Of a stretch of DNA of 64,000 nt, positions 23,901-36,154 are shown in pieces. A program made the position numbers and the translations under genes. A model generated the notes under the pieces. That model had not been told where the DNA came from and ran no database searches. It saw only the letters and a list, made by a program, of their open reading frames with translations. Every line of letters starts with the position of its first letter. Within the stretch, counting starts at the first letter, position 1. This DNA comes from Heterotrichella gracilis. Lineage: Eukaryota; Sar; Xanthophyceae; Tribonematales; Xanthonemataceae. The stretch covers positions 1-64,000 of the forward strand of contig JAULBX010017525.1 of assembly GCA_032358255.1 (NCBI GenBank), read 5' to 3'.

Positions 23901-26900
23901 TCACCCCTTGCCAAAATCCCAACTCCCTTCCTCCCCCACATCCCCACCCACACCTCCCTCATTTTCCCCTCCCCACAGAAACATCGAGCGCTCTTCCACA
24001 CCTTGGCCCGCATCGGTGCCGCCGAGACCCGCCTACTAGACTGCTGGTCGCTGCGCATCACCGCTCCCAGTGGGGATCTGTTTGAGGACCTGCCGCACTC
24101 CATTGCCAACCCTGTGGCTAAGGAGGAAGGGGTGCAGGTGCGGCGAGCGGGTGGCAGGGTGGTGAGGGGGATGGATAACAGTACAAGCGAATAATGAATT
24201 AACAGGCCGCCGCAGTCCGCAGATCTTAGGCAACTACTGGGTTGAGCGATTCCGGTCCAGGGGAGAAGTGCAAAAGCAGGCTGCGCTCCATAATCCAGGA
24301 GGTGGTGGTGGTCAGTGGTGTGTGTGTATTTACATTATTTGTAACACCTTCTTGTAATTTTTTAATAATTTTTTCTCCTTACCATTTCAAATCATCGCCT
24401 TATTTCATTTCATCCCGTTTCATTCCAGGTGACCGGCACGTTCTGGAACTATCTGTCCATCGGCATCGACGCGCACTCCGCCTACCGGTTCCACCGCCTG
24501 CGGGAAAACCACCCTGGCTTGGCCCGGGGGCGTGTCATCAACCAGGGCTTATATGGCATCATGGGCTGCACTACAGGATGGTTCTGCGCCGCGCCACCCA
24601 TCTCAGCCAAACTCACGATGAAGGTGCGTGGAGACAGAACCCTAGGGAAGGGTTGTGGGGTGTCCCCCATTGTAGCATTGTGGCGGCGGTGCAGCACATG
24701 CTATTTCACAAACTGGGGGTTATTTGATCAACCAGGGGGGCTGTATGGAATCATGGGGTGCACCACGGGCTGGTTCTGCACCGCGTAACCCATCTCAGCC
24801 AAATTCACGATGAAGGTGGGTGGGATTGAGTGCTCAGAGGTGGATGGAATCCTAGGCAAGGGTTTCAAAAGAAGTGCCCTCGCGGTTGCACTATGCGGGT
24901 GGGCTTGCTTTCTAGGGCCGCTCCTCCCTCGTCAGTGCCTGTATAGGTGATGAGCTGCATCACAGTGTTGGCCTGCGGCGTGCCACACACATCAGCCAAA
25001 CTCACGACAAAGGTGGGTGATGGCACGGGGGTCACCCCCACTACCCACCACCCACCAGACCATCCGGCTCATGGCTGCCACATACCCCACAACCCCTCAC
25101 ACCCATCCCACCCCCGCAGGCCGCAGATGCCAACGGCACCCTCGTGCCCATCACCATACCCCCATCAGTCAAGGCAATCGTGATACTCAACCTACAAAGC
25201 TATGGGGGTGGGCGGGATCTGTGGGGATTGGCCGACCCACAGCCGGTCCCCACCCCCCAGTCTCACGCACCGTCGCTGGATGGGGGCCCCAGCACAAGTG
25301 GGCGCCCAGGACCCCCAATATTTAATGACGGGGTTTTTGAGGTGGGTATATCTTAAGAGGGTATGATATCCATCTCAAGGCGGGTGATGGCGGGGGAGGT
25401 CTGGTGCCCATTGGCGTACCTGTGTCAAGAGCCCTCTTGATCGTATTCCTACAGGCAACCTTTGGGCTATCGCTTGGTAGCGGCATATACGTCTGAAAGG
25501 GTTTGCACCAATATACATAATAACTTCTTCTCTTGCTGAGCTGGGCCTGAAGAACAGGTTGTGTGCAAAAATCCCTGGATGCTGTCCATATTCCTATATT
25601 CATAATAATAAATACTATATTCACTTCAATACTGCATCTTCCTTTTCCCAGGTGGTGGGTCTTGAGAACGGGTGGCACACGGGGCTGGTGATGGCGGGTG
25701 TGAGCACGCGGGTGCATGCTCGCCGCCTGTGCCAAACCACCGCGGTAGAGATTGAGCTCAAGGCGCCTGACAGGATGGGTGGTGACCCTGGGGTGACGCA
25801 CATGCAGGTGGGGTGGTGGGTGGTGGTGAGGCTGTGCGCCACCGGGTTGTGCAGCAGCATGTTACATAAAACCGGCGGAGTGGGTATTGTTGGAAGCCTC
25901 GGAAGGGGAGGCAGGGTTTAGGGTTGTGCATGCGCACCGCCTGTGCCAAACCACCTGGGTGGAGATTGAGCTAAAAGCGCCTGACAGGATGGGGGATGAC
26001 CCGGGGGTGACCCATATGCAGGTGGGGTGTATGGAATGGGGGTTTGGACCACCGTAGTTTGAACTGGTGGTAGTATGGTACCGCTGTTGTTGCGGGTGTT
26101 TGTGCGCCTGAGATGGAAGAGCAGCGGGCTAGTGAACCCACGCGCACCCCCTGAAACCCAAACCAGCCTCATACCCTTCCCCCTGTATTCACCCCTTTGA
26201 CACCTCTCCATCCCCCCCCTGACAGGTGGATGGTGAACCCTGGCGCCAGCTCATCCCCTCTGCGGCTGGCTCCCCCCCCTTGAAGGTGTCTGTGCGCCTG
26301 AGGTGGAAGAGCAGCGTGCTGGTAAACCCTAGGGCACCACCACAAACCCCAGCCAAGGTCACCCGGCTGGCGGTGCGGGGGGTGGATGTGTCGCGCCAGC
26401 ATGTGAGTGTGCGGGTGGTGGTGGTGGCGGTGGTGGGGATAGCAAAGGTGGTGGTGGTGATGGTGGTGGTCGAGCACCGTGATCGTGAACTCCAAGGCTC
26501 TCCCCTAAACACCCCAGGGCCCCTAGTGTCACCCAGATGGTGGTGCTTGGGGTAGAGATGCCTCGTCAGCTTGTGAGTGTGCGGGTGGGGTGTTTCTGGG
26601 AGGAGGCAGAGGTTTGGTGGGATGAGCCTCCGTATCTCTGTTGCCCAAACCCTCGTACGTCAACCTAAACCCTGATCTACCACCCTGTTGCTCAAACCCT
26701 GATGCGCAACCTCTCCCTTCCATGCAGTCGCTTGCCTACCACGATCAACAGCAGCTCCAGTTGGCCACGCTAGCCAAAGCCTCCCTTGCCCCTACGCAGC
26801 CAACCATACACGAGGAGGTGCCACCTGGCGCAAGGGGGGAAGTCGAGGGGACCAATGGGGTGGCGGTACAGCAGGGGGGAGCGGTGTTGGGGGACGCAGA

Positions 26901-27060
26901 GCACTCCGGGGATTCCAGTGGGGATGAGGATGCAGGCCACCAGGAGATTGGCGGTGGAGGTGGCAATGGGGATGGCGCTGCGGGTGGGGATGTGGGTGAT
27001 GGTGCGGGTTCTGAGGTGTTTGAGGATGTGGTGCAGCCTATTAGCTCTGGGGATAGCTGA
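20926..27060 (+). CDS. DGK: Diacylglycerol kinase (plant cluster II type)
   Basis: Firm exons: 21757-21807, 22157-22230, 22623-22767, 23082-23188, 23349-23523, 23979-24137, 24429-24623, 25120-25341, 25652-25807, 26226-26402 and 26728-27060; all phases close. A tentative first exon, 20926-20994 ([16 protein letters not shown]), fits in phase. The enzyme phosphorylates diacylglycerol to phosphatidic acid. The catalytic domain shows [28 protein letters not shown], the nucleotide loop [12 protein letters not shown] (about 23371) and [17 protein letters not shown]. The accessory domain shows [58 protein letters not shown] and VDGEPWRQ. No C1 domain is visible, as in plant cluster II enzymes. The last exon is a long acidic Gly-rich tail not usual in the family. 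Introns contain many exon-edge copies. Confidence 0.93.
22905..23035 (+). repeat. Two copies of DGK exon 5' edge ([11 protein letters not shown])
   Basis: Before the true exon at 23082, the segment VYDLG..SPGQ recurs at about 22905-22955 and 22987-23035. The second copy has its own GTGTGCAG acceptor. CCCTAA-type sequence separates the copies. Confidence 0.85.
23778..23875 (+). repeat. Upstream copy of DGK exon at 23979, still open
   Basis: About 90 bases, with a CTTCCAG acceptor, repeat the beginning of the exon at 23979 ([22 protein letters not shown]). The reading frame remains open through the whole copy and the protein changes are mostly conservative. It could be used as an alternative first half of this exon. 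Confidence 0.85.
24724..25015 (+). repeat. Two downstream copies of DGK exon ending at 24623
   Basis: About 24724-24815 and 24935-25015 repeat the exon's 3' end ([17 protein letters not shown].. and the LTMK donor). One has a stop in frame; both keep an AAGGTGGGT-like donor. Confidence 0.85.
25925..26578 (+). repeat. Copies of DGK exons 9 and 10 in flanking introns
   Basis: 25925-26020 copies the 3' half of the exon ending at 25807 ([19 protein letters not shown]). About 26090-26145 copies a piece of the next exon ([16 protein letters not shown]), upstream of it. About 26528-26578 copies that exon's 3' edge (VTR..V.GV...RQ and GTGAGTG donor), downstream of it. Confidence 0.8.
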
Positions 27061-28448
27061 CAGTGGCAACAATAGGGTTAGGCATTTTGTGTTGGTCTCG
27101 TATGATTGTCAAAGGTTTATACTACCATTATTTCGCCCTGCTGCTTCGCCTTCTTGGCTAGGGTTGGGGTGTACAGTGCGTGCTGCCTGGGGCTTGAAAA
27201 GGGGGGGGGGTCGACAACAGAATGCGATGGAGTGCTTGCAGGTCGCCATTGCTGGGATTGAACCTCGTGTATTATTGATCTTGAAATTGCATTGCAGAAC
27301 TGGAATTGCAAGTGCAGCGCGTGCATATTGATGTGTGGTTTGAAAAGGTAGTGGCTGTGGCCAGAACTTCTGGGGTGAATAGTACTTCGTGTAGAGTAGA
27401 GTAGAGTAGAAACACGTTGCTTTTATCAATATCAATTGGCTGAAACCCTGTTCATCCCAGGCCCAGCGGTGCTGGCTGTACTACCAAGTGTGTGCAACCA
27501 ATGCTTGCTATGTCTGGCTGGGACTTCAATTACCTGGAACCCCCATGCATGCGTACATGTGACAGACGCATTGCAAACCATCTGCTGCCTTCTAGGGCCC
27601 CAAATACCTGGAGTCCAGCGCACTAGCCACAGGTAAACCCTAGCTACATGGTTGCACTACTGAGCCTCCAGTGGAGGGTGACCTTTAGGGTTTTAGGGTT
27701 TCACAACTGGCAGGACCGGCTTCAGGACTTCGCCATATTTGCCTCGGCTATATAGCATGCATTTCTCGCGTGCACACGCTGTTAAGGAGGCCTCGGCGAG
27801 CCCTTTTGCTCGGCCACCTTCACCCCATTCACCCGCCTCCAAGCACAGTGTACAGTTCTTCCTGAAACCGAAACACCTTGGAAGTGGCGTGACTGTGCGT
27901 GCTTTCGTCTACGCGTGGCAGTAAAGGCTCTGCATTTGGCTGTTTCTGGGCTGCTCTATGACGGTAACTTTCTATTTTATATAGAGGAGCTTGAACACTG
28001 GCAGCGTCGGTAAGATTCCGCTGCATTTACGCTGCCCTCGGCTCCTTCGCACCCCGCACCGTTTCTGAATTCAAGGTTGTCCTTTGAGCAAGGTTCGCTC
28101 TACACGTTTGCAAAACCTGTTCTCCGTCCTTGTCATGTCTTGTTTTGTGGATGCTGTACCTTTCCGCCTGCATCTCGTCCATTGGACTCAATCGGGCATA
28201 TGGAACCACTGCTGGCATGCCTGGTGTCCATCCCATAAATTCGGACCGCCACTCCTGATGTAGTCCTGCACTCAAGTACGCCATCCCTCCACCTTCTTTC
28301 TCCTGATACATATCGAACATGTATTGGTATTTCTGGTGCAGGGGTGCTTCAAGAAAGCTGACTTGGGTACACAGCTGTTTAGAGCCAGCTGGTCACATTT
28401 CTTTCAGAGTTGCTTCTCTGCTCCTAAACCTACCTAACTCCTGTCCCG
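27061..28448. other. Intergenic between DGK and the RING gene
   Basis: This is the 3' flank of the kinase followed by the upstream region of the RING gene. A TATA-like TTTTATATAG lies near 27973, almost 480 bases before the ATG. No supported gene. Confidence 0.4.
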
Positions 28449-31400
28449 ATGGCAGACTGCCAGGCAGCCCTGGTAGAGGAAACAATGGAGCCCATAGCAG
28501 AGCCGCAACCAGCGGCTGATCCGGCACCCATGGCAACTGACCAGGCAGCAGCAGCGCTGGAAGGCAGTGGGAAGGCCGAGGCCGATCCACCCGCCAGGGA
28601 CTCGTGCCCCATCTGCATGGAGAACCTGCGCACAGACAACGTGGTCCTGGGCTGTGGCCACGTGTTCTGTGGGGTGTGCATCACCCGCCAGGTAGGGACC
28701 ACCTGCACTGGCTGGCCATCCTTCACCAAAGTGCCTGTTCAAGGGCAGTAGTTGGGCTGGGTAGGAGGAGCTGTTAAGGGCCAAAATATTAAAACCCAAG
28801 CTTTGATAAAACCAGATGAGAGCCCAATTCTGCACACTGTGCCTATCCAATCAGGGGTAGGCTGCATAATCAATTGTCTACAGGTTTATTCTTTGTATTC
28901 CACCTGCCAGACCCTGTATGCTCATGACAGGCTGCACAATCGTGTATCCACCCAACTCAGCTCAGAACAGGCTGCGTAGCTGTGCACTCACTTGGCTCAC
29001 CTCACCCGCCAGGCCCTCTCCATCCGCCACCAGCACCACCGCAAGTGCGCCATCTGCCGGATCCCCATCGACGACAGATATCTGATTTGCACCTCGGACC
29101 TGCCACAGTATAATGGGGAGCAGTTTGTGAAGAGGGAGGACGTGCCCGACCGCCCCCCACCCCCCGCAGCAGCGGATTTCGATGATGTCATGGGCCTGCC
29201 TTCCCTGGCGGATATGCTGGCGGGTGTGCGCCGCAGGTGGGGTTCAAAGGGTGTGGGGTGTGGCGCATGGGGTTTTGGGGTCAGGGGCCCTATATTCCAT
29301 GTAGGCCCTTTGGTAGGGTAAAGAGTGTCCACCTGTGGTTTATGAATAGCGTCAATACAGGCAGTGTCCGCAAGGGACCGCCCGCTCCTGGGAACTTACA
29401 ACTCCCTGGAATTTGGAACCCTAGCCCCAAACCCTAGCGGCAGGAAGGGACCTCCGCTCCTTGCTGCTCGCCATATTGGGATTTGGAACCTTAGCCTCAA
29501 ACCCTAGTGGCAGCAAGGGACCTCCGCTCCTTGCTGCTCGCCATATTGGGATTTGGAACCGATGGGACTAGGCCTGGTCTGTGGTTCTTGTCATTGGTCT
29601 GATGCCCTGCCCTTGGGTGGGGCGATGTTGTCCTCTTCACTGCTGCTCATCACCATATGCCGTGTGCCCCTCTTTTCTCAGGTGGGGGGAGCCACCCGGG
29701 CGCATGGACGAGCGGCTGATGCGCGCCATGCGCGAGAGCGAGGAGGTCCGAACGGCTGCCGCAGCAGGTGCAGCAGGTCACGCAGTGCCCTGGGGCGCGG
29801 CCGCGGCCAGGGAGCGCATGGCGGGCCCCTTTGGCCCCCGCACCCGCGCCCGCCGCAACGCGGTGTTTGCGCCCCCTCCCGCCCCTCCCGCCCCTGCAGC
29901 TGACCCGCCCCTGGCCGTTCACCCGCCCCCGGGGTGGGCCCCCTACAGCGCAGCCCACCGCGCGCGGGTGAGCCCCAAACCATCAACCCTAAACAGCTCA
30001 AGCCCAAACCCTACAGGATGATTTTAACCCTAGAGCGCCCAAACCAGAAAACCTGAACAGCACACACCCTGCTCTTTAAAGAGCCCAGGCCCTGCACAGC
30101 CCGAGTCTAAATCCTAAACCCTAACCAGGTCCTCGGGCAGCTTGGGTGTGTGTAGTGGCCCCGCCAATTGCCAAGCATCTCGCCATCGCTTGCTTGCTTG
30201 TGGAGTCGGTGTCTCTCAGTAGGTGTTGCAGGTGTGGACAGACCTGTCTCGTCACCAATCGCCACCACCACCAGGCATTGGCCAAGACCTGTGCAAGCCG
30301 TTCTGGCTGGTCGGTGCCCTGGTGCGAGCCAGTTGCCCCTTACCTCCGCCGTTGCGCGTCCCCTTGCTTTCTTCCTTTTCCCCCTTACTCCACCTTAGCG
30401 CGTCCCCTTGCTTTCTTCCTTCCTTTCGTCACCAAGCGTCTCGCTGCCGCACGCAGGTACAGGGGTCCCGCGCCCCCGCCAACCAACCCACCGGCGGCGC
30501 AGTCGCAGGCGCCAACCTGCAGGGTCTGGGGTATCGGGCCTCCAGCTGGGTGGCGGGGGGCCATGAGGATATGCCGGCGAGAATGGCTTCGCACCGCAGG
30601 GAGATGCAGCGCCACATGCAGCGCCCCGGGTGGGCCATGGAGATGGAGAGGGGACCCATGGGGGCCATGCCAGGGCCCGGGCCAGTCCCGGTAGGTTTTC
30701 ATGTATGGTTTATGGTTACTGTCACACGTGTTCACAAGGGGCACTGTTAAAAAACATTTATTTAATAGAATTATAAGTCTTATTGGAACTTTTTTGTTTT
30801 AATATCATGTAGACATTTTACAACAGTCGCTGTATAATCAGCGTGAGGTGCCTGCAGTATTGTGTACCGTGGTAATTGATAATGATGATGATAACAGTAC
30901 AATGGATATGAGTTGTAAGGGATATGTAAATAAACAATAGTTCTAGGGTAATTGATAATGACCAAGATAGCAGTACAAGTAATATGAATTGCAAGTGATA
31001 TTATTTTAATAGTTTATGCCCCAGCAGGAGCCGGCGGCCGCTGCGGGAGTGCCTGATAACGAGTCACTGCTGCCTGCACTGATGGACGACGATGATGACG
31101 ATGACTTCTTTGCTGAAATGGCGGCAGACTTGGCCAGGCCGTTGCGGTCACCCTACGCTCCCAGGTGAGGTGGGGGGTTGAGGGTCTAGGACGTTGGGTT
31201 GGCGTCCCAGGGGAGCCAGCAAAGGGCCACCCTACGCTCCCAGATGAGGTGTTAGGGTGTAGAGCCTGGTGTTTAGGGTTTAGGGTTAACGCGGATGTGG
31301 AGGATGAGGTTGACTTCCGGGCTGACCTCCTGGCGGTGGACATGGCCAGGCCAATGGGTGCCAGCTTGCGGCCACCCCACGTTCCCAGGTGAGGGTTGTG

Positions 31401-33886
31401 GTTAAGGGATTGGTGTGTAGCGTTTGTGGTGTAGGGTTTGGCTTCCCAACGCGAGCCAGCGGACAAACACTCTATGCTTCTAGGTCAGGTGTCAGGGTTG
31501 ACGGGCTGGTGTTAGGGTGTATGGGTAGCAATGAGGGCTGGCTTCTCAGCGGCAGCGCACCACCCATACCTGCCCTTGGGTGGGGTTCAGAATTCAGGGG
31601 CGGTGGTTGGGGGGGTTCTTATTGGTTCATTGGGGTTGAGCTGACACAAGCTGCTCGGCACCCTGTAGGGTAAATATCCAACCCTAAACCCTAGAGCTGT
31701 GCATGCAGGGTACACCATCAACCCCAAACCCTAATTGCTGGGCATGCGGGGAGCTGACCACCCTGGCCTGCCCCGTGCCTCAAAACCCTAAACCCTAGAC
31801 GTGCGCCATGCAGGGAGGCAGCGCCTGCGCCCACCCGCCACGACCCCGACTTTGCCAACCCTGCATCCATGGGGGTGGACCTGGTGTGGGGCCCATACCC
31901 TGGGGGTGCAATGAACCGCGCGAATCGCAGGGGGGTGCTTCCATCCGCCCGCAGGGGCGCACGTTCAGTCCCCCAATCCCGCACATTGGATGTGGTGGAT
32001 CTGGTGGATTTGACGCAGGATGCAGAGGAGGTACCGCCGCCGCCACCGCCGCCACCACCCGCAGCAGCAACCACAGCGCCTGCGCCTCCCGCAGCGCCCC
32101 CCGCGGCTGCCCCCGCAGCGCTGGCACCCCCCACCGACAGGTAGGGAGGTGCGGTGCGGTCGGAGGGCAGTGCGCTTTTCCTTGCTAGGTGTTCTTTCTT
32201 GACCAGTGCTCGTGTTTGAGGACAGAGGCGTAGCTCTGCCATCAGATGCATGCACATGGCATTCTGCCTTGTGTGCATCACGCACTCTTCTTCCTGTGCA
32301 ATAGCTTGCTGCCCCACAAAGTACCGTATGTAATCAAATAAAAATAAATGTATGGGTATTTTCTTTAAATTAATGTACTTGATGTACATAACAGGCAACC
32401 CTACCGGCAAAGTCCGGGACTATCTGGGGGAGATGCCCTTGCATGCGCTGAAGTTGTAGTATTCTTATGAAATGAAATGTTAATTTATGTTTCTAGTTTT
32501 ATAGCATCTGATTTATGAACATTGGCAACCCCCCACCTGCAGGGTCCGGGACTACCTGGAGGAGATGGCCATGAGCGTGCGCAACGTGCGCCCCCGCCCC
32601 TCCTCCTCAGCCCCAGACTACGCGGTGCGGTTTGAGGCCGCGGCGGTGGTGGCTTCCCTTCGCCAGCCGGCCCCGCGGGCAGAGCCCCCAATCCGCTCCC
32701 ACCCGGTGATGCACCACCCATCCTCCGGGCATGCCCTCATGGCGCAGCGGTACGGGCAGCACGCCTCCGCCTTTCCGTTTGACGACCCGCCCTTCCTCAG
32801 CAGCGACATCAGTAGCGACGAGGAGCGGGTCAGCCGGGGGGGTGAGCACCGCCCCTCCCTGTCCCGAGAGTACTCCTCCTTGGTGGCGCAGTGGGCGGGG
32901 AACGCGGCGCGCAGGCGGGGGCAGTCCCAGGCGATGGAGGTTGACGCCCCGCCCCGCCCGGCGCTGCGCGCGCCCACCATCACAGTCAGCATCACCCACC
33001 AGATGCCTGAGGGCGCGGCACCGGCGGCGCCCGAGCAGCCGGGGCGGCGCCGCCGCCGCACCGACAGCGTCATCGCCCAGCGCCGCATCGTCCCTGAGGA
33101 GGTCCATGACACCGCCGCTTCGGCGGCGGCGCCGGACGGCGGCGCTGCCGCCGCGCCGCACCCCGCGTGCGTGCCCGGCGTGTCGGACGTTGCGGCGCAG
33201 CTGGAGCGTGCCGAGTCGCGGCTCGCGGGTGCGCGCGCGTCGCTTGAGGACATACACCGCACGATGGAGAGGCGCGCTGTGGCCATGCAGCGTGTGGCGG
33301 CGGTGGCTCAGGAGACGAGGGACAGGGGCCGGCAGCACCAGCTGGAGGTACGCGCGCGCATTTGCCTGGTGATGAGAACAATACATAACTATTTTTTTTT
33401 TTGTAGTTGTATATGTTACTTGAAGTAGAATCATAGAATGGGATGTTATATGTTGTTGTCAACGTCCAGGACATGATCATCGTGGATGTGAGCAGCATGA
33501 CATGCTGGTGGTCACGCCACCATCTCTATTGGCAACGAGAGGCTTTTGCGCGATTGTCCTCATGGCCTTCATCTCTGCGAGTATCCTAAATCGCCAAACC
33601 GCCCAAACGCGATTTTTGACGACTGGCGCATCGATGACAGCCAAATGAAGTTTCAGTCATGGCCGATTACTAAAGGCTATCATTTTCAGATATGTTTGCA
33701 ATTGCAAGAAGGTGGTGTGACCATTTCCCGCAGGCCGCGCAGCAGCACCGCGACGCCATGCGGGCGCTGCAGGTTGTCTTGGAGCGCGGAAACTCGGTGG
33801 ACGCAATGCGTGAGGGGGGCGAGCATGAGCATGGACATGAGCATGACCCTGCTGAGGGGTATGCCAGCGACGCCCCCGAGGAGTGA
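28449..33886 (+). CDS. RING-finger protein with SUMO-interaction-like motif, candidate E3 ligase
   Basis: Eight exons: 28449-28691, 29013-29236, 29682-29967, 30457-30690, 31013-31164, 31814-32140, 32543-33347 and 33734-33886; phases close, 807 residues. A C3HC4 RING sits at about 53-96: CPICMENL, CGHVFCGVC, then C-x2-C in KCAICRIPI; the finger is split by intron 1. Such RINGs recruit ubiquitin-charged E2 enzymes. Downstream are Pro/Ala/Arg-rich disordered segments, an acidic run DDDDDDDFF (about 360), and at about 439-452 DVVDLVDLTQDAEE, which fits a SUMO-interaction motif (hydrophobic core followed by acids). Then come a poly-Pro/Ala tract, a coiled-coil-like stretch (AAQLERAESRLAGARASLEDI) and a His-rich tail (EHEHGHEHD). 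RING plus SIM suggests a SUMO-targeted ubiquitin ligase, but RNF4/Slx8 have the RING at the C-terminus, so this is an inference. Confidence 0.86.
29350..29560 (+). repeat. About 78-bp tandem repeat in RING gene intron 2
   Basis: Two close copies and one diverged copy of a unit with GGGACCTCCGCTCC, CTCGCCATATTGGG and TTTGGAACC are joined by CCCTAG/CCCAAACCC sequence. The two closest copies differ at few positions. Confidence 0.85.
31205..31485 (+). repeat. Three copies of the RING gene exon 5 3' edge
   Basis: After the exon ending at 31164, its end (RSPYAPR and donor) recurs at about 31205-31245, 31300-31393 (the longest, including DLLAVDMARP) and 31450-31485, each followed by TTAGGG-type sequence. 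The longest copy is open in frame. Confidence 0.8.
32400..32455 (+). repeat. Copy of RING gene exon 7 5' edge
   Basis: The start of exon 7 (VRDYLEEM, true site 32543) recurs at about 32400-32455 with a CATAACAG acceptor, upstream of the exon. Confidence 0.8.
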
Positions 33887-34636
33887 GGAAGGTACTGCCC
33901 CGCAACTCATGCACTTTTTTGTGGTGAAAGTGGACTATCTTTGGATCTGGTGTCTGCCCAACGGTACTGCTGAAGAGCATGCAATTGATTCTCTGGAGGA
34001 GCTAGGACTCTTAGTACATAATGATATTAAAATGTTGGATGAAATCAAGTGCGCTAGGTATACGCTGTGTCAGGTGAGAGCAGGTAGGGCAGGTTGGCGG
34101 GAGCCATCTGAATGGAAACCTGGGTGCACTGCATGTACCTGGCTGTATCGCATGCAAGTCTGAGGAAATACCTGCCTTCCTTGTATTAACAATCACCTTG
34201 TTGTTCTAGGCAAAATCTGCCTTTTCCACCCCCTTTGTATGTATCAAGAAGTTTAATGGATGATTACCTGCGATCTAAGATATGACCTCTACAGGCAGTG
34301 TGGCCATTGCGGCTGCCTCTGAGACCGTGCCTTGCTGGGTCGGGAGCTTGCTGGTGGGGAGCTTGCTGGGTTGGGAGTCTGCGGGTGATGCACCTGGGGA
34401 GCCACAAGGGTGGTGCAGCCTGGACCCGTTGAGGAGTTGGTGTGCAGGAAAGGGGGGGGGGGAGGGGGGCTATGCATTCTCCATCATGGCAATACGCGTG
34501 GGAGCCGGTGGGATGGCGTGTGCAAGGGTGGCAACCTGGTCCGCTGTGAGGGGAAGGCTGCAGTGGCATTTGGTCCAACCAAACTGCGGCTGGTGTTTCA
34601 CCTTTTCCTTTTTGGGCTGTGCTGTGCAGGTGGAAT

Positions 34637-34657
34637 GGGGGGGGGGGGGGGGGGGGG
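34637..34657 (+). repeat. Poly-G run (21 bases)
   Basis: An uninterrupted run of 21 G. A shorter C run of 13 occurs at 11911-11923 in an AMT intron. Such runs are prone to length errors in assembly. Confidence 0.95.
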
Positions 34658-35400
34658 TTTGTGGGAACGAGGGCAACTGCACTGCTTTGATACACGGCTG
34701 AAAGTGATGGGTGGGTGGGAGCTGTGCTTTCAGGGCTGATGCGTAGGCCAAGGGGCAGGTTTACGGGAATGTGCAGTCTGACTCAGTTATACAGAATGCC
34801 ATTCGAAAGGCAATCGTTGGTCCATAACATCCCTTGTGCGTCTTGTGCAGTTGGGGTTGCATGGCTTTCCCAACATGGCTGGCTGCTGTGTTCTACAGGA
34901 TGTACTGCGCACTGGCTGTTGCACATTTTTATGTAGTTTTATAAGTTTAATTTTTTTCAAGAACTGGATTTGTTGAACGGTGCACATTGTCATTCTGGCA
35001 TGTCACCGGACAAGTGCCAGGTGGCATGCTGATGTCACCAAGCCACATGCGTGGCAAGCTTGGCAACCTGTAGTGAGGTGACTTAGTTGGTAACGTGTTG
35101 AACACGTTTGAATGCTGCAGCACACTCAGTCCAGATCTGGTAATGCGTGACGTGTACAGTGTGACACAACCGGTACTGGCTGCTAGCATGGCAGCTGCCA
35201 TGGTTGCAAGAATTCATTGAAACTTGAAGTTGCAACGTGTGCACATGCCATAAATCTTGTATTATGGTAATAAAAGATTTACAAGATTTTATATAATGTA
35301 ATCCAATATGTTCCCTTTTTTTGTTGACAACCAATCGTTGAATCGTTCTTCAGTTCAATTCACAGTTTATTTAGTAAGCGGGGTGACTTTTTCAAGCACC

Positions 35401-35468
35401 CCCAACAGTCTCGCGAGCCCGGGTCGGCTCCCTGAATGTGACTGTCAAATAAATCTTGTAAATCTTGT
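35401..35468 (+). mobile_element. Short dispersed element, copy 1
   Basis: The block starts CCCAACAGTCT, contains GAGCCCGGGT.GGCTCC and GTCAAATAAATCTTGTAAATCTTGT, and matches 51318-51389 over its whole length with the same left boundary. The repeated AATCTTGTA at the right end resembles the short tandem tails of LINE/SINE-type elements. The copy at 51 kb has a clear target-site duplication. Confidence 0.75.
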
Positions 35469-36154
35469 TGCAATTTGTATGAACTGTTACAGCGCTAGCT
35501 TTCCGAAATGGCCACCGATCGGATGGCCACCATTTCGCGATGATCATCCACTCGAGTACCACTAGGTCAAATATCTTCAAGAGTAGCCCTGCCTCCCACC
35601 CTGCACATAGTGGCTGCATGCACACCAAGAGAGAATTGGGAAGAAAGGACTTGAATTCAATGCACATTCGCAAAGGCGAAGTTAAGGCGCCACTGACTCA
35701 GAGCGGCGCACCGTGACCAAGGGACCAGGGAACTTTGGAAGTAGGGAACTTCGGAAGTAGGCTGAGCAGGGCCGCTGGTCAAGCACCTGCCAGGCCCGAG
35801 TCAATGCCAGCAGTGCCGCGCATGGCATGCAAAAACCTTAGGGGATCCTGATATACTGTAAAAGTGTGTTTGGTGTACAGAGGCTGAGAACCTCAACCAT
35901 AGCGACGCGGAGGTTGTGCTAGAAGATTCCAGATACACCCCATCCATATTGACATCCAAACAGGCATACACTTTGAAAGGAAATTCATGAAATTAAAACA
36001 AAGCCACCCACCGTGACATCCACCCAATGCAATCATCAGAATCCCAGTGCCTGCCCACCCAAAACCTCTCCTAGTGCAAGCTGCCCTAAACAGCAATATT
36101 GTACCCTTCTGCAAAACCCCTGCCCCCTTCCCTGCCCGCCCTCCCCCCACCCTT

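Larger units (their letters stand above)
33887..36154. other. Convergent intergenic region
   Basis: This lies between the RING gene (+) and the RAP gene (-). It holds a 21-G homopolymer (34637-34657), a hairpin-forming AT-rich stretch near 35245-35293 (AAATCTTGTA...TACAAGATTT) and a 68-bp dispersed repeat (35401-35468). No supported gene. Confidence 0.5.

Noticed and set aside
31300-31393. Additional exon of the RING gene
   Set aside because: It lacks a convincing acceptor and is one of three copies of the exon 5 edge; skipping it keeps the phases closed.
32607-33434. 275-codon frame antisense to the RING gene
   Set aside because: It is a shadow of a GC-rich exon: Arg/Gly/Ala-rich, with no motif. 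The plus-strand frame fits the exon chain.
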